From Rhizobium sp. Q54 (GTDB lineage Bacteria; Pseudomonadota; Alphaproteobacteria; Rhizobiales; Xanthobacteraceae): a DNA stretch of 64,000 nucleotides. The stretch covers positions 1 to 64,000 of the forward strand of contig CAMBQQ010000006.1 in assembly GCA_945870035.1 (NCBI GenBank), given 5' to 3'. Position numbers and translations under genes: made by a program. Numbering within the stretch: position 1 is the stretch's first letter; every line of letters starts with the position of its first letter. Below the pieces are notes generated by a model. That model worked only from the letters and a program-made list of their open reading frames with translations, had not been told where the DNA came from and made no database searches. Below, in pieces: positions 60,157 through 64,000 of the stretch.

Positions 60157-60378
60157 GCTAGGAAGCGCTCCTGAATCACTACGCTTTACCGCGTTCCGGG
60201 CTCAGGCGGAAACGTGCAGATCCTGCCGAACGCCGAAAACGGGCATCCGAACCCAAGGGGATGCCAATTGCTCGACTTATGCACCCCGCAAAATTAGCCA
60301 TGAGCAGAATATTGCAGTGCAGCACTTGCACGGATCAGCAAATTGGCTAAACTCTAAGCAATGAAAGGTATCGCCTAA
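60157..60378. promoter_or_regulatory. Divergent intergenic region ispDF/dusB
   Basis: 222 bp with no gene seen. It should contain promoters for ispDF (minus) and dusB-ntrBC (plus). The 11-nt perfect palindrome AGTGCAGCACT lies at 60316-60326, about 53 bp before dusB. I see no convincing sigma-54 -24/-12 pair. Confidence 0.4.
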
Positions 60379-61434
60379 ATGATGGGCATCGGTCCCAACG
60401 ACGGGGCAATCGGTCAGTTTTCGGCAGCGACATTGAATGTCGGGCCGATTGCCGTGCCGAATCGCGTGATTCTGGCGCCGATGTCCGGCATTACCGACGC
60501 ACCGTTCCGCCGCGCTGCCGAGCGACTCGGCGCCGGCCTGGTCGTGTCCGAAATGACCGCCTGCGCCGGTCTGGCGCAAGGCCAGCGCGAGGCCAATGTG
60601 CGCAGCCGCGGCGATGGCGTCGCCATCAATGTCGTGCAACTCGCCGGCTGCGAAACGCACTGGATGGCGGAGGGCGCCCGCATCGTCGAAGGCCAGGGCG
60701 CGCAGATCATCGACATCAACATGGGTTGCCCGTCCAAGCAGGTAACCAACGGCGCGGCAGGATCTGCGCTGATGCGCGATCTCGATCACGCGCTGACGCT
60801 CATTGACGCCACCGTCAACGCTGTGAAGGTGCCGGTGACTTTGAAGATGCGGCTCGGCTGGGACACGACATCGCTCAATGCGCCGGAGTTGGCGCGCCGC
60901 GCTGAAAATGCCGGCGTCAAGATGATTACGGTGCATGGCCGCACCCGCTGCCAGTTCTATGACGGCAGCGCCGACTGGGCCGCCGTGCGCGCCGTCAAGC
61001 AATCGGTCGGCGTTCCGGTCATCGTCAATGGCGACATCCGCTCATTCGACGACGCCGACCGCGCGCTCAAAGCATCCGGTGCCGACGCGGTGATGGTCGG
61101 CCGCGCCGCGCAAGGCCGGCCGTGGTTTCCCGGCCAGGTCGCGCGCTATCTCGACAGCGGCAGACGCGAAGGCCCACCGCCCTTGAGCGAACAGCTGGCG
61201 CTGATCGATACGATGTATGACGAGATGCTGACCCATCACGGTGTCAAAATCGGCCGCAAGCATGCGCGCAAGCACCTCGCCTGGGCGCTCGATGCCGCAG
61301 CCGAGAGCACTGGCATTTCCGACGACGTATTGAAGACGCACCGCGCCCGCGTGCTTACCGCCGAGCAGCCGGTCGATGCGCGTAAATTTTTGGCCGAAGC
61401 CTATGACGCTTTCGGCTGGAGGGCCGCCGCATGA
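60379..61434 (+). CDS. dusB: tRNA-dihydrouridine synthase (DusB/NifR3)
   Basis: FMN-dependent reduction of specific uridines in tRNA D-loops. 351 aa. [20 protein letters not shown] binds [14 protein letters not shown] carries the catalytic C117, and [15 protein letters not shown] and [11 protein letters not shown] are family signatures. The dusB(nifR3)-ntrB-ntrC order is conserved in alphaproteobacteria such as Rhodobacter and Rhizobium. Start ATG 60379 (ATG 60382 equally possible); the stop overlaps the ntrB ATG. Confidence 0.97.
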   Translation: MMGIGPNDGAIGQFSAATLNVGPIAVPNRVILAPMSGITDAPFRRAAERLGAGLVVSEMTACAGLAQGQREANVRSRGDGVAINVVQLAGCETHWMAEGARIVEGQGAQIIDINMGCPSKQVTNGAAGSALMRDLDHALTLIDATVNAVKVPVTLKMRLGWDTTSLNAPELARRAENAGVKMITVHGRTRCQFYDGSADWAAVRAVKQSVGVPVIVNGDIRSFDDADRALKASGADAVMVGRAAQGRPWFPGQVARYLDSGRREGPPPLSEQLALIDTMYDEMLTHHGVKIGRKHARKHLAWALDAAAESTGISDDVLKTHRARVLTAEQPVDARKFLAEAYDAFGWRAAA

Positions 61435-62573
61435 GCCGCGCTCACGCCGTCTCCACGCGCGAGACCATCTCCGCCGATGCCATGCTCAACGCGCTGCCGC
61501 ATCCGGTGATCATGGTGTCACCGGACGGCAAGATCGCCGATGCCAATGTCGCCGCCGAGCAGTTCTTCGAAGCCTCGATCCCGATGCTGCGCCGGAACAT
61601 GCTGCGCGATCTGGTGCCGTTCGGCTCGCCGCTCTTGACCCTGATTGAGCAGGTGCGCCGCACGGGCTCGGCCGTCAACGAATACAAGGTCGATCTGGCG
61701 ACGCCGCGCAATCCGGGCGAACGGCTGGTCGATCTGCACGTCGCGCCATTGTCGGAATATGACAATCACGTCATCGTCATGCTGCAGGAACGCACCATCG
61801 CCGACAAGATGGACCGCCAGCTGACGCATCGCGGCGCCGCGCGTTCGGTGATCGCGCTCGCCGCCATGCTGGCGCATGAAATCAAGAATCCGTTGTCCGG
61901 CATTCGCGGCGCGGCGCAATTGCTCGAGCAATCCGCCGGCGATGAAGACCGCCAGCTCACCACGCTCATCTGCGACGAAACCGACCGCATCGTGAAGCTG
62001 GTCGACCGCATGGAAGTCTTCGCCGACGAGCGCCCGGTCGAGCGCGAGCCGGTCAATATCCATGTCGTACTCGATCATGTCATGCGGCTGGCGCAAACCG
62101 GCTTTGCCCGTCACATCAAATTCGTCAAGGAATACGACCCGTCGCTGCCGCCGGTTCTGGCCAACCGCGATCAACTGATCCAGGTGTTCCTGAACCTGGT
62201 CAAGAACGCCGCCGAGGCGATCGGCGAAACCGCATCCGACGGCGAAATCCAGTTGACCACCGCGTTCCGTCCCGGCGTACGCCTTGCCGTGCCCGGCACC
62301 AATGCGCGCGTGTCGCTGCCGCTCGAGTTCTGTGTCCGCGACAACGGTCCGGGCGTGCCCGACGATCTCATGCCGCATCTTTTCGATCCCTTCGTCACCA
62401 CGAAGCGGACCGGCAGCGGCCTGGGCCTTGCCTTGGTTGCCAAGATCATCGGCGATCACGGCGGAATTATCGAATGTGAATCGCAGCCGCGGCGGACCAC
62501 CTTCCGCGTGCTGATGCCCATCTACAGCGGCGACGGCGTCATCGACGATGCGCCGTCCGTCCAGAGCCCGTGA
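61431..62573 (+). CDS. ntrB: Nitrogen regulation sensor histidine kinase NtrB
   Basis: Cytoplasmic kinase/phosphatase of NtrC controlled by PII proteins. 380 aa. An N-terminal PAS domain (about 15-125, [20 protein letters not shown]) is followed by the phosphoacceptor H149 in [20 protein letters not shown], the N box [19 protein letters not shown] and G boxes [14 protein letters not shown] and GSGLGLALV. No membrane segments. It overlaps dusB by 4 bp and precedes ntrC by 8 bp. Confidence 0.97.
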   Translation: MSRAHAVSTRETISADAMLNALPHPVIMVSPDGKIADANVAAEQFFEASIPMLRRNMLRDLVPFGSPLLTLIEQVRRTGSAVNEYKVDLATPRNPGERLVDLHVAPLSEYDNHVIVMLQERTIADKMDRQLTHRGAARSVIALAAMLAHEIKNPLSGIRGAAQLLEQSAGDEDRQLTTLICDETDRIVKLVDRMEVFADERPVEREPVNIHVVLDHVMRLAQTGFARHIKFVKEYDPSLPPVLANRDQLIQVFLNLVKNAAEAIGETASDGEIQLTTAFRPGVRLAVPGTNARVSLPLEFCVRDNGPGVPDDLMPHLFDPFVTTKRTGSGLGLALVAKIIGDHGGIIECESQPRRTTFRVLMPIYSGDGVIDDAPSVQSP

Positions 62574-62581
62574 GGTAACAC

Positions 62582-64000
62582 ATGCCGACGGGAAGTATCC
62601 TTGTCGCAGACGACGACGCCGCTATTCGCACCGTGCTCAATCAGGCGCTGTCGCGCGCCGGCTATGAAGTGCGATCGACCGGCAATGCCGCGACTCTGTG
62701 GCGCTGGGTCAGCCAGGGCGACGGCGACCTGATCATCACCGATGTCGTCATGCCCGACGAAAACGCCTTCGACCTGATCCCGCGCATCCGCAAGGCGCGC
62801 CCCGATCTGCCGATCATCGTCATGAGCGCGCAGAACACCTTCATGACCGCGATCCGCGCGTCCGAGCGCGGCGCTTACGAATATCTGCCGAAGCCGTTCG
62901 ACCTCAAGGAACTGATCGGCATTGTCGGCCGCGCTTTGGCCGAACCGAAAGAGCCGCGCGCCGCCGCCGCCAAGCCGGAAGAGTTCGATTCCATTCCGCT
63001 GGTCGGCCGCTCGCCGGCGATGCAGGAAATCTACCGCGTGCTGGCGCGCCTGATGCAGACCGATCTCACGGTCATGATCTCCGGCGAAAGCGGCACCGGC
63101 AAGGAACTGGTGGCCAAGGCGCTGCACGATTACGGCAAGCGCCGCGCCGGCACCTTCGTCGCCATCAACATGGCGGCGATCCCGCGCGACCTCATCGAGT
63201 CCGAACTGTTTGGCCACGAGAAGGGCGCTTTCACCGGGGCTAACACGCGCTCGGCCGGCCGCTTCGAGCAGGCCGAAGGCGGCACGTTGTTTCTCGACGA
63301 AATCGGCGACATGCCGATGGAAGCGCAGACGCGCCTGCTGCGCGTGTTGCAGCAGGGCGAATACACCACGGTCGGCGGCCGCACGCCGATCAAGAGCGAC
63401 GTGCGCATCATCGCCGCCACCAACAAGGATCTGCGCCAGCTCATCCAGCAGGGCCTGTTTCGCGAGGATCTGTTCTTCCGCCTCAACGTCGTGCCGCTGC
63501 GACTGCCGCCGCTGCGCGAACGCACCGAGGATATTCCCGATCTCATTCGTCACTTCTTTTCGCAGGCGCAGCGCGAAGGCCTGCCGCCGAAGCAGCTCGA
63601 CCAGGGCGCGCAGGAACGCCTCAAACGTCATCGCTGGCCGGGCAATGTGCGCGAGCTTGAAAATCTGGCGCGCCGTCTCGCCGCGCTCTATCCGCAGGAA
63701 ACCATCACCGCCGCCGTCATGGACGCCGAACTGTCGCAGCCGGCATTGCCGATCGGCGGCGACGAACCGCGCGCCGATGAAAATCTGTCGGCCGCGGTCG
63801 AGCGGCATCTCTCGACCTATTTCGGCGGCTTCGAGGATGGTTTGCCGCCGGCCGGGCTCTATCACCGCATCTTGCGCGAGATCGAATATCCGTTGCTGAC
63901 CGCGGCGCTCGCCGCCACGCGCGGCAACCAGATCCGCGCCGCCGATTTGCTCGGCGTCAACCGCAACACCTTGCGCAAGAAAATCCGCGACCTCGACATC
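62582..64000 (+). CDS. ntrC: Nitrogen regulation response regulator NtrC (3' end outside window)
   Basis: Sigma-54-dependent activator of nitrogen-assimilation genes. 473 codons are present and the frame is still open at the window edge; family length is about 480, so only a few residues are missing. Receiver domain 1-120 with acidic pocket D10-D12 and phosphorylation site D54 ([11 protein letters not shown]). AAA+ domain about 140-370: Walker A GESGTGKE, sigma-54 contact [14 protein letters not shown], Walker [12 protein letters not shown], Arg fingers near [11 protein letters not shown]-terminal Fis-type helix-turn-helix [23 protein letters not shown] 62582. Confidence 0.97.
   Translation, partial: MPTGSILVADDDAAIRTVLNQALSRAGYEVRSTGNAATLWRWVSQGDGDLIITDVVMPDENAFDLIPRIRKARPDLPIIVMSAQNTFMTAIRASERGAYEYLPKPFDLKELIGIVGRALAEPKEPRAAAAKPEEFDSIPLVGRSPAMQEIYRVLARLMQTDLTVMISGESGTGKELVAKALHDYGKRRAGTFVAINMAAIPRDLIESELFGHEKGAFTGANTRSAGRFEQAEGGTLFLDEIGDMPMEAQTRLLRVLQQGEYTTVGGRTPIKSDVRIIAATNKDLRQLIQQGLFREDLFFRLNVVPLRLPPLRERTEDIPDLIRHFFSQAQREGLPPKQLDQGAQERLKRHRWPGNVRELENLARRLAALYPQETITAAVMDAELSQPALPIGGDEPRADENLSAAVERHLSTYFGGFEDGLPPAGLYHRILREIEYPLLTAALAATRGNQIRAADLLGVNRNTLRKKIRDLDI

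Noticed and set aside
60301-60378. Sigma-54 promoter or NtrC site before dusB-ntrBC
   Set aside because: No GG-N10-GC pair and no match to the NtrC palindrome; only a short AGTGCAGCACT palindrome is present.

Overview
The window is a GC-rich, densely packed stretch of core chromosome from an alphaproteobacterium, most likely Hyphomicrobiales (Rhizobiales) of the Bradyrhizobium / Rhodopseudomonas / Xanthobacteraceae type. I infer this from gene order (rpsB-tsf-pyrH-frr-uppS-cdsA-dxr-rseP-bamA-lpxD-fabZ-lpxA-lpxI-lpxB; lexA beside moeA-moaC-trpCDG; eno-ftsB-pdhABC-lpd-lipA; ispDF; dusB-ntrB-ntrC), from LpxI in place of LpxH, from an ispD-ispF fusion, from a direct-repeat LexA box (GTTC-N7-GTTC), and from two palindromic intergenic repeats of a kind familiar in this group. 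I recognise 56 protein genes, the last cut by the window edge. I saw no tRNA, rRNA, CRISPR array, transposase or phage gene.

Layout. 0.3-7.3 kb (+): DNA polymerase III alpha subunit (dnaE), a multi-span GT-C-like membrane protein, and a DsbA-like/NhaA fusion. 7.3-22.0 kb (+): the classic run from translation (rpsB, tsf, pyrH, frr) through isoprenoid and phospholipid synthesis (uppS, cdsA, dxr) to envelope assembly (rseP, bamA, lpxD-fabZ-lpxA-lpxI-lpxB). 22.1-24.2 kb (+): two less usual genes, a KAS III-type ketoacyl synthase and a Gfo/Idh/MocA oxidoreductase, closed by a perfect bidirectional terminator. 24.3-27.3 kb (-): gltA and gltX, divergent from glnS (+). 29.1-32.2 kb: a ComEC-like channel protein (+) convergent with lexA (-). 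32.3-40.6 kb (-): a tightly spaced unit ppiD-trpE-cupin-trpG-trpD-trpC-moaC-moeA. 40.7-47.1 kb (+): tpiA, secG, pyrG, NIPSNAP, glyoxalase-like, kdsA (metal-dependent type) and an MFS transporter; queF (-) and eno (+) are divergent. 49.1-57.5 kb (+): a 2OG-Fe(II) oxygenase-like protein, ftsB, the pyruvate dehydrogenase complex (pdhA-pdhB-pdhC-lpd), lipA and a COQ10/START protein. 57.5-60.2 kb (-): a YqaA-type membrane protein, TspO, PncC/CinA and ispDF. 60.4-64.0 kb (+): dusB-ntrB-ntrC, nitrogen control.

How they work together. Most genes are housekeeping and functionally adjacent: dxr and ispDF feed isoprenoids to uppS; fabZ supplies acyl chains to membrane lipids and lipid A; kdsA supplies Kdo for the lipid A made by the Lpx enzymes; bamA and rseP maintain the outer membrane; eno, pdhABC-lpd, lipA (which makes the lipoyl cofactor carried by PdhB and PdhC) and gltA link glycolysis to the TCA cycle. 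I did not find a clearly new multi-gene system. The observations most worth a second look are the N-terminal thioredoxin-fold/NhaA fusion, a potentially switchable RNA leader before rpsB, the C-terminal extension of ribosomal protein S2, a GlnRS gene in an alphaproteobacterium, the ketoacyl synthase/oxidoreductase pair placed between lpxB and gltA, an orphan 2OG oxygenase beside ftsB, and a cupin inside the trp operon.
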